In this document: positions 9,934 to 19,559 of the stretch, one piece after another | How positions within the stretch are numbered: position 1 is the first letter of the stretch | How the letters are laid out: each line of letters begins with the position of its first letter | NCBI RefSeq assembly: GCF_023734135.1 | Contig: NZ_AP025730.1 | Location: 2,170,001 to 2,234,000, forward strand | Origin: Sphaerotilus microaerophilus | Lineage (GTDB): Bacteria > Pseudomonadota > Gammaproteobacteria > Burkholderiales > Burkholderiaceae_C | Reading direction: 5' to 3' | DNA length: 64,000 bases | Made by a program: the position numbers and the translations under genes | Notes under the pieces: generated by a model | Seen by the model: the letters and a program-made list of their open reading frames with translations, nothing else | Databases searched by the model: none | Told to the model about the DNA's origin: nothing

Positions 9934-10878
9934 ATGTCAAGTTCGTCGACTACGTTGTCCTCTTCGATCCACTGTCTGAACCACCGGGGAGCGCGCTTGG
10001 CATTGACCGCTGCCGCGCTGGGCGTGACCGTAATGCTGGCCGCCTGTGGCGGTGGCGGCAAGGAAGGGGCCACGCAGGTGGCCGCCAAGGTCAACAAGGA
10101 AGAAGTCTCCGTCCACCAGATCAACTACGTGCTGCAGCGCCAACCCGGCATCAAGCCCGAGATGGTGCCCGCCGCCAGCAAGCGCATCCTCGAAGGCCTG
10201 ATCGACCAGGAACTCGCCATCCAGCAGGCCGCGGAGATGAAGATCGACCGGGATCCCAAGGTCGTGTCCGCCATCGAGGCTGCTCGCCGTGACATCGTTG
10301 CCCGTGCGTACGCGGATCGTGTCGCTGAAAGCGCCACCAAGCCGACGCCCGATGACGTCAAGGCCTACTACGCCAGCAAGCCGGCCCTGTTTGCCCAGCG
10401 TCGCATCTATTCCTTCAGCGAGTTCGCCATCGAGGTGCCTGCCGACCAGAGCCAAGCCCTGGCCGGCAAGCTGCAAAGCGTCAAGAGCGCAGACGAGCTG
10501 TCCAATGCACTGCGCGCGGCCAATATCAAGTTCGCCAGCCGCAACGTCACTCAGGCGCCCGAGAACCTGTCCCTGGCCATGGTGGACAAGATCGCAGCCA
10601 TGGGTGAAGGCCAGTCCTTCAGCGTGGCCGTGCCCGCCGGACTGACCGTGGTCTTCCTCACCGGGGCCAAGCCGGCGCCGGTGACCGAAGAAACGGCCCG
10701 CCCTGCCATCGAGCAGTTCCTGCTCAACGACCGCAAGCGCAAGCTGGTGGCCGACGAGGTCAAGCGCCTGCGTGACGCCGCCAAGATCGAATACAAGGGC
10801 CAGTTCGCTGCGCCTGCCGCTGCGGCCAGTGGTGTCGAGGCCCCCGTGGTGGCGCCCACGGGTGCTGCCAGCCAGTGA
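9934..10878 (+). CDS. epsD: EpsD-type peptidyl-prolyl isomerase lipoprotein
   Basis: Predicted periplasmic lipoprotein chaperone of the SurA/PpiC type, from the family that accompanies exosortase-B EPS clusters. The 314 residues open with a signal sequence ending in the lipobox LAAC (Cys38). A SurA-N-like helical region (KVNKEEVSVHQINYVLQRQ, and the segment around IDQELAIQQAAEMKIDRDPKV) and a parvulin-like domain follow. The Ala/Val-rich C-terminus looks disordered. It is the first gene of epsD-E-F-G. In this setting it may help fold outer-membrane export proteins of the EPS machine. Confidence 0.82.
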   Translation: MSSSSTTLSSSIHCLNHRGARLALTAAALGVTVMLAACGGGGKEGATQVAAKVNKEEVSVHQINYVLQRQPGIKPEMVPAASKRILEGLIDQELAIQQAAEMKIDRDPKVVSAIEAARRDIVARAYADRVAESATKPTPDDVKAYYASKPALFAQRRIYSFSEFAIEVPADQSQALAGKLQSVKSADELSNALRAANIKFASRNVTQAPENLSLAMVDKIAAMGEGQSFSVAVPAGLTVVFLTGAKPAPVTEETARPAIEQFLLNDRKRKLVADEVKRLRDAAKIEYKGQFAAPAAAASGVEAPVVAPTGAASQ

Positions 10879-10951
10879 GGGTGGGTCAGCCCTTCGCGGG
10901 GCTGGCCTCTTTCCGTATGCCCGTGGTCTCGGCCCGGGCTGTCTCAAGGTG

Positions 10952-11803
10952 ATGAATCGCATGCACAACCTTTCCCGTGTACTCCCGTGGCGTCGCAACT
11001 GGTGGCTTCTCGTCATCGCGTCGGTGCTGACCTTCTTCTTTGCAGGCCATTCTTCTGCCGAGACGGCAGACGCGCGGCGGGACTACGTGTTGGGTGCCGG
11101 CGATGTGGTGCGTATCAACGTTTATCAGAATCAGGACCTGACCCTGGAAACTCGGGTCAGCGAATCGGGCACCATCAGTTATCCCTTGCTGGGTACCGTT
11201 CAGCTCGGTGGCCTGTCCATTCCCGAAGCTGAAAAGGTGGTTGCCAACGGATTGCTGAAGGGAAACTTCCTGCGCCAGCCCCAGGTGAGCATCCTCCTGC
11301 TTCAGATCCGTGGTAGCCAGGTGAGTGTGTTGGGTGCGGTGAACCGGCCGGGCCGATTCCCCTTGGAAGTCGGTAGCGTGCGGGTCAGCGAAATGCTTGC
11401 CGTTGCAGGCGGCATCACCACCGGTGGCAGCGACGTCGTCATCCTCAACGGGGTGCGCAACGGCAAGCTGATCCGGCAGCAAATCAACATTGCCACGCTG
11501 TTCACGGACGGTTCAGGTGCGGATCCACTGGTCCAGAACGGCGACACGTTGTATGTGGACCGGATGCCGGTCGTCTATATCTATGGTGAGGTGCAACGGC
11601 CGGGGGTGATGAGATTGGAGCGGGGAATGACCGTGATCCAGGCCCTGGCCATTGGTGGTGGCACCACTCAACGCGGAACGATCAAGGGCCTCAAGGTCCA
11701 CCGCCGGACCGGCGCGGGGAGTGCGGTCCTTGAACTGGAGCCAGCGATGACGGAAGAGCTCAAGGATGGCGACGTGATCTACGTGCGCGAGAGCCTGTTC
11801 TGA
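10952..11803 (+). CDS. epsE: EpsE polysaccharide export protein (Wza-like, SLBB)
   Basis: Probable outer-membrane or periplasmic EPS export protein. After a Sec signal (WWLLVIASVLTFFFAGHSSA) comes the polysaccharide export domain beginning DYVLGAGDVVRINVYQ, then two SLBB-like domains (GSQVSVLGAVNRPGRFPL; VVYIYGEVQRPGVM). Unlike E. coli Wza there is no cysteine at the signal end, so it is not an obvious lipoprotein. Starts at 10952 and 10961 are both possible, and AAGGTG is better spaced for 10961. It lies 73 bases after epsD and is followed closely by epsF. Confidence 0.87.
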   Translation: MNRMHNLSRVLPWRRNWWLLVIASVLTFFFAGHSSAETADARRDYVLGAGDVVRINVYQNQDLTLETRVSESGTISYPLLGTVQLGGLSIPEAEKVVANGLLKGNFLRQPQVSILLLQIRGSQVSVLGAVNRPGRFPLEVGSVRVSEMLAVAGGITTGGSDVVILNGVRNGKLIRQQINIATLFTDGSGADPLVQNGDTLYVDRMPVVYIYGEVQRPGVMRLERGMTVIQALAIGGGTTQRGTIKGLKVHRRTGAGSAVLELEPAMTEELKDGDVIYVRESLF

Positions 11804-11818
11804 ACAAGGGGTCGAGTG

Positions 11819-13240
11819 ATGAATCTCTCGCAGTTCATGTCCATTCTCCGGGCTCGGTGGCTTTCCGCGCTGATCGTGCTCGTCGTGACGGTCGGCACGA
11901 CCATCGGCATCAGTCTGATGCTGCCCAAGAACTACAGTGCAGAAGCGACGGTTGTGGTAGATGTGCGGTCACCCGACCCGATCGCCGGCATCGTGATGGG
12001 GGCCATGGCTGCGCCGTCCTACATGGCCACGCAGGTCGACATCATCCAGAGCGATCTGGTGGCTCAGCGCGTGGTTCGGGAACTGCGGCTCAATGAGAAC
12101 CCGGAAGCGCGGGCGAAATGGATCGAAGATACCGAAGGCCGGGGTGACTACATCGCCTGGCTCGCGGATGCCGTTCAGAAACGGCTGGAGGTCAGGCCCT
12201 CTCGCGAGGGAAACGTCATCACGGTGGTCTACACCAATCCTGATCCGCGGGCTGCCGCGAGTATTGCGAACGCCTTCGTGCAGGCATACCTGGCTGTCAG
12301 CGTCGGCCTGAAGTCCTCGCCGGCCAAGCAATACACCGAGTTCTTCGATGCCCGCGCAAAAGACCTGCGGGAGGCGCTGGAAAAGGCCCAGGCCAAGCTC
12401 TCCGTCTTTCAGAAGGACCATGGTCTGCTGGCCACGGACGAGCGGGTGGACGTCGAGACCCAGCGACTGAATGAACTCAATTCACAGCTGGTGGCGCTTC
12501 AGGCCATCTCGGCTGAATCCAACAGCAGAAACAGCCAAGCCAAGATTGCCGGGGACCAACTGCAGGATGTGCTGAACAACCCGCTCGTTTCCAGCTTGAA
12601 GGCTGACGTCTCTCGGCTGGAGGCCAAGATGAAGGAGCTCAGCGCGCGCCTGGGTGAGGCCCACCCGCAAGTGCTGGAACTGCGGGCCAACATCCAGGAG
12701 CTCAATTCACGGGTCGAGGCCGAAACCCGCCGTGTCACGGGGGGTGTTGGCGTGACCAGCAACATCAACCGCCTGCGGGAGGCCGAGGTCAAGGCCTCCC
12801 TGGAAGCGCAGCGCGCCAAGGTCATGAAGATGCGCGAGCAACGTGACACGGCGAATGTGCTCTTGCGGGAAGTCGAGACGGCGCAGCGTACCTACGACTC
12901 CGTCGTGCAGCGCCAGAACCAGACCAACCTCGAAAGCCAGAGCACCCTGACCAACATCTCGGTGCTGTCGCCTGCAACGGTGCCGGCCTTTGCGTCGTCG
13001 CCGAGGGTCACGCTGAACACCTTGGTGAGCATCTTTGCCGGCAGCGTGCTGGCCCTGGCGTTCGTCTTCCTTCGTGAATTGCTGGATCGGCGTGTGCGCA
13101 CCGCGGTGGACGTGACCGCCTTGCTGGACCTGCCGGTCCTGGGCACCCTGCCCAAGCCATCGACCAGCCTGATTGGCGGGCGCTCTGCGCTCGTCCTGCC
13201 GGGTCAGGTGTTGGGGCGCCTGCCTCGCCCGCAGTCGTGA
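11819..13240 (+). CDS. epsF: EpsF chain length determinant protein (Wzz/Wzc N-terminal type)
   Basis: Inner-membrane co-polymerase that controls polymer length and couples to export. The 473 residues start with a membrane helix (WLSALIVLVVTVGTTIGISL), then a large periplasmic region with long coiled coils (about residues 165-235 and 260-350) and a C-terminal helix near NTLVSIFAGSVLALAFVFL, the usual Wzz layout. It has no kinase domain; the kinase is the next gene. AAGGGG precedes the ATG by about 7 bases. The gene lies 15 bases after epsE. Confidence 0.87.
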   Translation: MNLSQFMSILRARWLSALIVLVVTVGTTIGISLMLPKNYSAEATVVVDVRSPDPIAGIVMGAMAAPSYMATQVDIIQSDLVAQRVVRELRLNENPEARAKWIEDTEGRGDYIAWLADAVQKRLEVRPSREGNVITVVYTNPDPRAAASIANAFVQAYLAVSVGLKSSPAKQYTEFFDARAKDLREALEKAQAKLSVFQKDHGLLATDERVDVETQRLNELNSQLVALQAISAESNSRNSQAKIAGDQLQDVLNNPLVSSLKADVSRLEAKMKELSARLGEAHPQVLELRANIQELNSRVEAETRRVTGGVGVTSNINRLREAEVKASLEAQRAKVMKMREQRDTANVLLREVETAQRTYDSVVQRQNQTNLESQSTLTNISVLSPATVPAFASSPRVTLNTLVSIFAGSVLALAFVFLRELLDRRVRTAVDVTALLDLPVLGTLPKPSTSLIGGRSALVLPGQVLGRLPRPQS

Positions 13241-13287
13241 TCAGCGATGGATATCGCTTTGTGCAAGTATCTTTCCAGGAGCGCTGA

Positions 13288-14217
13288 ATGAGCTTGGGCG
13301 CACGCCAGCAGATCGGGTCGAAATCGTCTGGGCCGACATTGGTTCACAGCAGCGACGATGTCCACTCCACCTTTTCCGATGACCGAAGCATCGGGGACAT
13401 CATCCGGACGACCAAGAATCTGACGGATGAGCAGATCGAGGCCATCGTTGCCCACCAGAAGGAACACGGTGTGCGCTTTGGTGAGGCCGCCGTGGCGCTG
13501 GGGCTGGCCAGCGACTCGGACGTGATCTTCGCGCTGAGCCAGCAGTTTCACTATCCCTATGCGCCGGAGCATGTCCGCGAGTTCCGCCAGGAACTGGTGG
13601 TTGCGTCTCAGCCCTTCGGTCGCCAAGCGGAGGCGTTCCGCGCCATTCGCAGCCAGTTGATGATTCGCGCCTTCAGCCCGGCCGAACCCAAACGAGCCTT
13701 GGCCGTGGTCAGCGCAGACCACGGCGATGGCAAGACGTTTTTCGTCGCCAATCTCGGGATCGCGCTGGCCCAAATGGGCGGGCGGACCCTGGTTGTGGAT
13801 GCCGATTTTCGCCGGCCGCGGCTTCACCAGGTGTTCGATGTCCCGAACACCAGTGGGCTGAGCGGCATCCTGAGCGGTCGCCAGGAAGACAACGTCATCT
13901 ACCAGGCCCCCGATATCGCCGGTCTCTATGTGATGCCGGTGGGTGTCACGCCGCCGAATCCGCTGGAACTGCTGGAGCGGCCAGCCTTCCGCCTGCTGAT
14001 CGGCGAACTCATGCGCAAGTTCGATCACGTGGTGGTGGACACCCCTGCCGCTGTGGCCGGCAGCGATGCCATCGTGATCGCAGCCAAATGCGGTTCAGCG
14101 TTGATCGTCGCCAGCAAGGACAAAACGAAGACGAAAAATCTGCAGGAGGTCGTGGCCGCCGTGGGGACGTCAACTGCGCGGATCGCGGGTGTCATCCTGA
14201 ACGAGAAGTCTTCTTGA
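13288..14217 (+). CDS. epsG: EpsG chain length determinant kinase-like protein
   Basis: Cytoplasmic BY-kinase-type P-loop ATPase that partners EpsF. It has a Walker-A variant SADHGDGKT and the Walker-A' motif LVVDADFRRPRL, followed by HVVVDTPAA (Walker B). Residues about 30-90 form an extra N-terminal domain resembling the MshEN/GspE-N fold (DEQIEAIVAHQKEHGVRFGE). The C-terminus, ending GVILNEKSS, has no tyrosine cluster, so classical cluster autophosphorylation is not expected. It closes the epsD-G unit and is followed by a strong terminator. Confidence 0.85.
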   Translation: MSLGARQQIGSKSSGPTLVHSSDDVHSTFSDDRSIGDIIRTTKNLTDEQIEAIVAHQKEHGVRFGEAAVALGLASDSDVIFALSQQFHYPYAPEHVREFRQELVVASQPFGRQAEAFRAIRSQLMIRAFSPAEPKRALAVVSADHGDGKTFFVANLGIALAQMGGRTLVVDADFRRPRLHQVFDVPNTSGLSGILSGRQEDNVIYQAPDIAGLYVMPVGVTPPNPLELLERPAFRLLIGELMRKFDHVVVDTPAAVAGSDAIVIAAKCGSALIVASKDKTKTKNLQEVVAAVGTSTARIAGVILNEKSS

Positions 14218-14272
14218 TGGCGAGTCGGTGTTTCCTCTTTAAACCAATCCCTGCTTGGTTGGTTTGATATCG

Positions 14273-14308
14273 AAACAAGAAGAGCCGGTTTTCCGGCTCT
14301 TCTTGTTT
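14273..14308. terminator. Strong bidirectional Rho-independent terminator after epsG
   Basis: A perfect 16-bp stem (AAACAAGAAGAGCCGG and its complement) closes a TTTT loop, with a T-rich 3' arm on both strands. It lies 56 bases after the epsG stop and separates epsD-G from the acyltransferases. Confidence 0.9.
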
Positions 14309-14345
14309 GGAAATTGATTTGTTCGAGTCTGTTTGGTAGTGATAA

Positions 14346-15374
14346 ATGAAAAAAAATGATTCTCTGACAGGATGGCGGGGATTTGCGATTCTCTCAGTTC
14401 TTGTTGGGCATTTTCTGCCGGGACTCGGTCTGGAATCTGAGGGGGGCGGTTCCGTCAATGCTGGTCGTCTCGGGGTGGAACTGTTCTTCGCATTGTCTGG
14501 TTATTTAATTGGTGGGATACTATTTAAGGAAAACTTGCCACTTGATCGGTTTGCGGTTAGGCGTCTATCAAGAATTCTCCCGTCACTCTTGCTATTCCTG
14601 TTGACGGTCGGGGTTTACTACGCCTACAAAGGCTGGCTGTCGTTCGAACACCTGTTGTTTGTGGGTGTGGCTGCAAACTGGTACCCAACAGCGCTTGATA
14701 TGGGTTTGCCGAGGCCTGTCGGCCACTTGTGGTCTGTTTACTTGGAGTTGCAGGGTTATCTGGTGTTGGCGGGGTTGGCTGCAATTGTGCGCTTTTGGCG
14801 GGGACAGGCATTAGTCGTTCTGTCCATGGCAATTGCTGTTTCTGTTGCCTGGGTCTTGCTGAACGTAAAATTCGAAGCTGATCCATTTTCTCTTAATTAT
14901 CAAAAAATATTCTTTAGACCTGATGGTCGGTTGGTGGCGATGCTGTCTGGAGCTCTTTTCGGTGTCTTGTCGCTAGATAAGTTTCATATCCTGACTCGTG
15001 CTCCTGTCTTTCCAGTGGTCTTCTGTGTAAGCATCGGTCTTCAGTTTGGTCTGTTCCCGGATGCGATTAAATATACGCTTGGATCCCTGTTTATGGGGTT
15101 GAGTGTGGCGTTGCTTGCAATATCCTGTAATAATTTATTGTTGCGTTGGTTTTCGTTGCCTATTTTTGTGTTCTTGGGTGAAACGTCTTATTCAATATAT
15201 ATATGGCAGCAGTTGGTTTATGTGAACAAGGGTTTTTTGGGTACATTGGCTTCAGCCGCTGCTGCGGTTGCCATTGGTGGAGTGATGCATTATCTTTATG
15301 ACGCGAGGGCGGCAAAATTTATTGGATCCCGGTTGGGTCGCTGTGTCCGCCCTTGCGCAGCTTCTGCTGCATGA
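14346..15374 (+). CDS. Acyltransferase family 3 membrane protein
   Basis: Integral membrane O-acyltransferase of 342 residues with about ten membrane helices. The family start, LTGWRGFAILSVLVGHFLPG, contains the catalytic-type histidine and the N-terminal R. The second helix has GVELFFALSGYLIG, and GHLWSVYLELQGY replaces the more usual HLWSLxxExQFY. It probably acetylates or succinylates EPS sugars. It is visibly more AT-rich than the eps genes and starts after the terminator, so it looks like a separate and perhaps acquired unit. It is followed by a second acyltransferase. Confidence 0.85.
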   Translation: MKKNDSLTGWRGFAILSVLVGHFLPGLGLESEGGGSVNAGRLGVELFFALSGYLIGGILFKENLPLDRFAVRRLSRILPSLLLFLLTVGVYYAYKGWLSFEHLLFVGVAANWYPTALDMGLPRPVGHLWSVYLELQGYLVLAGLAAIVRFWRGQALVVLSMAIAVSVAWVLLNVKFEADPFSLNYQKIFFRPDGRLVAMLSGALFGVLSLDKFHILTRAPVFPVVFCVSIGLQFGLFPDAIKYTLGSLFMGLSVALLAISCNNLLLRWFSLPIFVFLGETSYSIYIWQQLVYVNKGFLGTLASAAAAVAIGGVMHYLYDARAAKFIGSRLGRCVRPCAASAA

Positions 15375-15380
15375 GTTTTG

Positions 15381-16448
15381 ATGGTTGGCATGAAATCATT
15401 TGACCTCTCTCTGAATTTCAATGGGTATGCGGCGAGACGATTTTTTGGCTCATTGGATGGATTGCGCGCAATCAGCATCATTGCGGTAATTTGGCATCAC
15501 ACCGCTCCCACGGGGACCCCGTCGTTGTTGGCGCACTTGGGCGGTCACGGTGTGACGTTGTTTTTTTCCATCAGTGGATTTCTCATCACCACCCTGCTGC
15601 TGCGGGAGTGGCGCAAAGGCGGGGCCATTGACCTGAAGGCCTTTTACCTGCGACGCACACTCAGGATCTTTCCGCTTTATTACACGGTGATCCTGATCTA
15701 CGTGGTGCTGGTGTATGCGCTGGAGCGGCACTCGGCGGCGGGGCAGGCCTTCTTCGTCAACCTGCCCTACTTCCTGAGTTATACGTCCAACTTGTTCGTT
15801 GCCCTGGATGGGCGGACGATCTTCTACTTCGCCTGGTCGCTGGCGGCCGAAGAACAGTTCTATCTGATCTGGCCGGCCGTGCTGCTCCTGTGCCGCGCGC
15901 CGGCTCGGGCCGCCTGGGTACTCGTGGCTGTGGCCATTCTGGCGACGGTCGGGCAGGTCATGGGCGCGTATTTTGCACACAAGGTGCCGGTCGCCATCGT
16001 CATCGGGTCGCTGTTGGCCATCTTGCTGGATCGTGAGGGCACGTTCCGCCTGGTGGCCGCTGTGCTGGGCGGGCGCTGGGCTGCGCCGGCCGCCCTCGTG
16101 TTGGTGGTGGCCTGCGCCTCATCGTCCAGCCTGCCGCCTGCGTGTTTGCACACGGCATTGGCGATGTTCGTCGGTGCCTGTGTCGTCAGGGAAGATCACC
16201 TGCTGTCCACGCTGCTGACGAATCGCTGGGCGCGGTACATCGGGGAAATCAGCTACGGCATGTATTTGCTGCACATGCTGTGCAAGAACCTGGCAGCCAA
16301 ATCCCTGGGCGCCGTGGGCGTGGATCCCGACAGCGCGGCGTTGTTCGCTGCCACGGTGGTGTTGACCACGGTGCTGGCCAGGCTGAGCTTCAAGCACTAC
16401 GAGTCGTATTTCCTGAAGCTGAAGGAACGCTACACCGTGGACCGCTGA
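15381..16448 (+). CDS. Acyltransferase family 3 (OafA/YrhL-like) membrane protein
   Basis: A second membrane O-acyltransferase, about 355 residues, only a few bases after the first, so the two are probably co-transcribed. Recognisable elements are SLDGLRAISIIAVIWHHTAP, GVTLFFSISGFLITTLLLRE, FYLRRTLRIFPLYY and FAWSLAAEEQFYLIWP, all canonical for the family. ATGs at 15381 and 15390 are equally plausible starts. It ends convergently with the flippase gene. The substrate is presumably the EPS or its lipid-linked unit. Confidence 0.87.
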   Translation: MVGMKSFDLSLNFNGYAARRFFGSLDGLRAISIIAVIWHHTAPTGTPSLLAHLGGHGVTLFFSISGFLITTLLLREWRKGGAIDLKAFYLRRTLRIFPLYYTVILIYVVLVYALERHSAAGQAFFVNLPYFLSYTSNLFVALDGRTIFYFAWSLAAEEQFYLIWPAVLLLCRAPARAAWVLVAVAILATVGQVMGAYFAHKVPVAIVIGSLLAILLDREGTFRLVAAVLGGRWAAPAALVLVVACASSSSLPPACLHTALAMFVGACVVREDHLLSTLLTNRWARYIGEISYGMYLLHMLCKNLAAKSLGAVGVDPDSAALFAATVVLTTVLARLSFKHYESYFLKLKERYTVDR

Positions 16449-16603
16449 ACGGCTGATCCGCCGAGTTTCCCGCCCAGGCCTCGGATCGCTTGTGCGCTGT
16501 CGAGCGGCGCCAGTTGACTGGGCGGAGCGGCGGCTGGTTGCAGGTTGCCGGGCAGCTTGCAGGCCCGATTGCCGCGGGCGACCAACGTGGCCGGCGTGCA
16601 GTC

Positions 16604-17893
16604 CTACGCCGAACGCTGGCGTTTGATCAGCCGGCCCAGGTAGGCCAGGTCCGCTCGGGTGGGCCAGGGCGTTGGCAGCGGCTCGCCAAGAACCGTCGGG
16701 TACATGGCCCATGAGATGGCCAGTCGCAGGGCCGCGCCAGCGAGCATCAGGTACGACAAGGTCACGAACAGGTTTTCTCCCTGCACGAACGGGATTGCGC
16801 AAAGGACCGGCACCGCCGCGATGGCCTGGCGGAAGAACACGAGGCCCGGTCGGCCGGCGCCGACGAAGCGCTGAGCCAAGGTCCAGCTGGCCCCCCCGAC
16901 GACGCACTCGAACAGCAGGACGCAGAAGGGCGTGACCACGGGTCGAAACGCCGTACCGAACAGCAGTGGAATGACCCACGGGCTCAGGAGTGCACCCAGC
17001 GCTGCCACCAGGAGCATGGGCACGAAGGTCAGCCGGAACACGAAGTTGACCTTCTCCGACAGGACCTGGGTGCTGCCGCCGGCGTAGCGGGAGAATAGTG
17101 CCGTCGACAACGCGTCCTGTATCGAACCGATCATCCGTGAAACGCTGAAGGCCAGGGCGTAGAAGCCGAAGTTGGCGAGTGAACTCGCCCCGAGCGCGAT
17201 CAGTTTGTCGAAGTTGAGCACGAGCAACCCGACCAGCACGGTGCCGTGCTGCAGCAGGCCGTAGCGCACGAACTCGACCACACCCAGGGCCGCGCCGGAG
17301 GCTTCGGCGGACCAGATCCTCGCGCGTGCCATCCACACGATCGAGGCCACGTTCACGCCAGCATAGGCCAGGACTTGCACGCCCAGCAGCCAGGGCAGCT
17401 CGACATGCAGGCCCAGTGCCAGCACGGGCAGCAGTGCGAGGGCATAGCCGAGGTTGGGCAGCAGCCGGGCCGCGTTGTGGAAGACGAGGTCGCTCCTGAG
17501 CGGCGACACCGCGATGACGAATGTGTTCAGCGCCATCAGGGCCGACAGCAGGAGCGTCAGCCACGACAGGTTCTCCACGCCCCGCCCTGAACTCAGGTGC
17601 GTGCCAAGCAGCGCCAGGGCGGCGGCGGCCAACGTGACCAGGCTCGCGGCCGCGGGGAGCAGCACGGCCATCGGTCCTGCCCTGCGCGATTTCACGAAGT
17701 AGACGAAGGCGGAGCCGAGCCCGAGCTGCGCGGATCTGGCCGCCAGCGTGGCGATCAAGATCACGGCAGCGAGCAGGCCTCGGCCCTCCGGCCCGAGCAG
17801 CCTGGCCGTCAGCACGGAGGTGAAGAGTCCACACACGGTCACCCCGACCGTGCTGAGCACGGTGAGGCTGGATGAGCGCAGGAAGGAGGCCAA
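16604..17893 (-). CDS. Wzx-type oligosaccharide flippase
   Basis: Polytopic membrane protein of 429 residues with about 12-14 helices, of the polysaccharide biosynthesis (MATE/MOP) family, which flips undecaprenyl-linked repeat units across the inner membrane. The N-terminal GLFTSVLTARLLGPEGRGLL is the characteristic Wzx opening. The best start is TTG at 17893; no in-frame ATG or GTG lies near it upstream. It is the last gene of the long minus-strand operon and lies about 50 bases downstream of the preceding glycosyltransferase. Confidence 0.85.
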   Translation of the reverse strand: MASFLRSSSLTVLSTVGVTVCGLFTSVLTARLLGPEGRGLLAAVILIATLAARSAQLGLGSAFVYFVKSRRAGPMAVLLPAAASLVTLAAAALALLGTHLSSGRGVENLSWLTLLLSALMALNTFVIAVSPLRSDLVFHNAARLLPNLGYALALLPVLALGLHVELPWLLGVQVLAYAGVNVASIVWMARARIWSAEASGAALGVVEFVRYGLLQHGTVLVGLLVLNFDKLIALGASSLANFGFYALAFSVSRMIGSIQDALSTALFSRYAGGSTQVLSEKVNFVFRLTFVPMLLVAALGALLSPWVIPLLFGTAFRPVVTPFCVLLFECVVGGASWTLAQRFVGAGRPGLVFFRQAIAAVPVLCAIPFVQGENLFVTLSYLMLAGAALRLAISWAMYPTVLGEPLPTPWPTRADLAYLGRLIKRQRSA

Positions 17894-17944
17894 ATCAAGT
17901 GCCCAGTGGATGGCACGCCGGTCTGTGCCGACTATCTGCAGCGC

Positions 17945-18847
17945 TCAGGTCGGGCCGAGCAGCATGCGGCGGAGCTTCTCGAAGCGCCTGCGCCAACGCG
18001 AATGACCGACGAGGTTGAAGAACACCACATGGGCTTTGAAGGCCTGCCGACTGACCACGAGGGGGAGGTTCGTCTCGACCAAGACCGCCTTGTCGGCTGC
18101 TTCGGCGGTGTAGACGCCTGAAGTGCCGCAGTGGATGCCGGACCCGTCGAACCCGATGTTTCGCACCAGGGAGCGGGGTGGAAACAGGCTCAGCCCCCCC
18201 CTGAGGAACACCTGCGCGTACCAGAAGATGAACCAGGTCTTGATGCGACCCTGCTGGTTGCCCACCAGCTGGTCCCAATAGCGATGAGCGCCGTTGTAGT
18301 TGAACCGCCAGCGCTGTAGCCGGGAGAACCGGTCCATCACGGCGATGTCGCGGGCAAAGTATCGCCATGCCCGATCCCAGGTTGCCCAGCCCCAGCACAA
18401 AGGGATGGTCTGGAAATAACAGGTGTCGTTGCCCGGCCAGGAAACCGGGTAGGTCGCACCCGATACGTGCATCACCCGGTCCGTGTGCTGGTAGGCTTCC
18501 AGCGCATCGTTCATGAACTGCAGGAAATGGGGCGAAGTGACCAGGTCGTCCTCCAGCACGATCACGCGGCCGTGACGGGCAACGACCTCGGATACCCCTT
18601 TGATGATGGATTCGGCCAGACCCCGGTTCTCCGACGAGCAGAGCAATTGCACCGACCGGAATCCTTCCACCGTGCGACAGACGTCCCGAACCTCTTCCAC
18701 CAATGCCGCGTCGGCAGGCTTCTTCGGACCGTCTGAATAGATGTAAAGGTCACTGTTCTCGGCCTGGTGGTTGGCCTTCAGGGCTTCCAGGGTGGCTGCC
18801 GTGTGTTGCGGCCGGTTGTAGACAAACAGGACGATGGGTGCGGTCAT
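17945..18847 (-). CDS. Glycosyltransferase, GT-A fold (GT2-like)
   Basis: Sugar transferase of 300 residues with an N-terminal nucleotide-sugar fold: [20 protein letters not shown], the segment [15 protein letters not shown] and the metal-binding [12 protein letters not shown] (DxD type). Similar proteins transfer N-acetylglucosamine-type or other hexoses onto lipid-linked oligosaccharides; donor and acceptor are unknown here. I start at MTAPIV because it overlaps the stop of the preceding acyltransferase by four bases (ATGA). Confidence 0.82.
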   Translation of the reverse strand: MTAPIVLFVYNRPQHTAATLEALKANHQAENSDLYIYSDGPKKPADAALVEEVRDVCRTVEGFRSVQLLCSSENRGLAESIIKGVSEVVARHGRVIVLEDDLVTSPHFLQFMNDALEAYQHTDRVMHVSGATYPVSWPGNDTCYFQTIPLCWGWATWDRAWRYFARDIAVMDRFSRLQRWRFNYNGAHRYWDQLVGNQQGRIKTWFIFWYAQVFLRGGLSLFPPRSLVRNIGFDGSGIHCGTSGVYTAEAADKAVLVETNLPLVVSRQAFKAHVVFFNLVGHSRWRRRFEKLRRMLLGPT

Positions 18848-19494
18848 GCGTTCAGTTGCTCCAACAACGCAGAGACGTCGGCGCTGCGAAACAGGGCCGC
18901 GTGGGTCTTGAGTGTTTCCAGTGGCAGGTCCCACCAGGCCGCGTTCAGGAGTCGCTGGACGACCTCTGGTGGGTGTCGAAACCGGATGACCCGAGCGGGG
19001 ACGCCACCCACGATGGCATAGGCCGGCACGTCCTCTTTCACGACGGCGCCGGCGGCTACGATGGCGCCGTGTCCGATCTCCACGCCATCGAGCACCACGG
19101 CGCCCGCGCCGATCCAGACGTCATGGCCCACCCGCGTGCGTGGCACTTCGTCGAGGTGCGAACGGTCGCAGAACGAAATGCCCACCTGGCCCCGGTTTGA
19201 ATAGAACAGCGGATGCGTGGATACCCATTGGGTCGGGTGCACGCCCAGCCCGCCGACCAAGGTCCGCGGGCCAATCGAGCAGAACGCCCCCACGTCGCAA
19301 TGGCTGACCTTGGCATCCGATACGTAGGTGCAACGCCCCAGCGACGACCCCTTGACCGAGGCTCCTTCATAGAGGCGGCAATACGCACCCAGGCTGCTGG
19401 CCGCATCGATGTAGGTGTTTTTGTCAATGCGTATGCCGGGGAAGCGGCGCATGAGCACCTTGCGGTGCCAGTGATTCCAGAGTAGCCGGGTCAT
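18844..19494 (-). CDS. Left-handed beta-helix (hexapeptide) acyltransferase
   Basis: O- or N-acetyltransferase of about 216 residues with hexapeptide repeats, of the CatB/XAT/WcaF kind. The trimeric beta-helix is visible in [21 protein letters not shown] and again in [20 protein letters not shown]. The last coil ends in [13 protein letters not shown], the normal exit. The catalytic-type His is in THPLFYS. It probably acetylates a sugar of the EPS unit. The open frame extends 84 codons upstream, but that part is inside the next gene and has no hexapeptide pattern, so I start at the ATG at 19494. Confidence 0.82.
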   Translation of the reverse strand: MTRLLWNHWHRKVLMRRFPGIRIDKNTYIDAASSLGAYCRLYEGASVKGSSLGRCTYVSDAKVSHCDVGAFCSIGPRTLVGGLGVHPTQWVSTHPLFYSNRGQVGISFCDRSHLDEVPRTRVGHDVWIGAGAVVLDGVEIGHGAIVAAGAVVKEDVPAYAIVGGVPARVIRFRHPPEVVQRLLNAAWWDLPLETLKTHAALFRSADVSALLEQLNA

Positions 19495-19559
19495 CGCTAT
19501 GGCGTGGCGGAGTGTCTTGGGCACGTCCCGCGCGCGGGCGGTGCGTGAAGCCCTGATTC

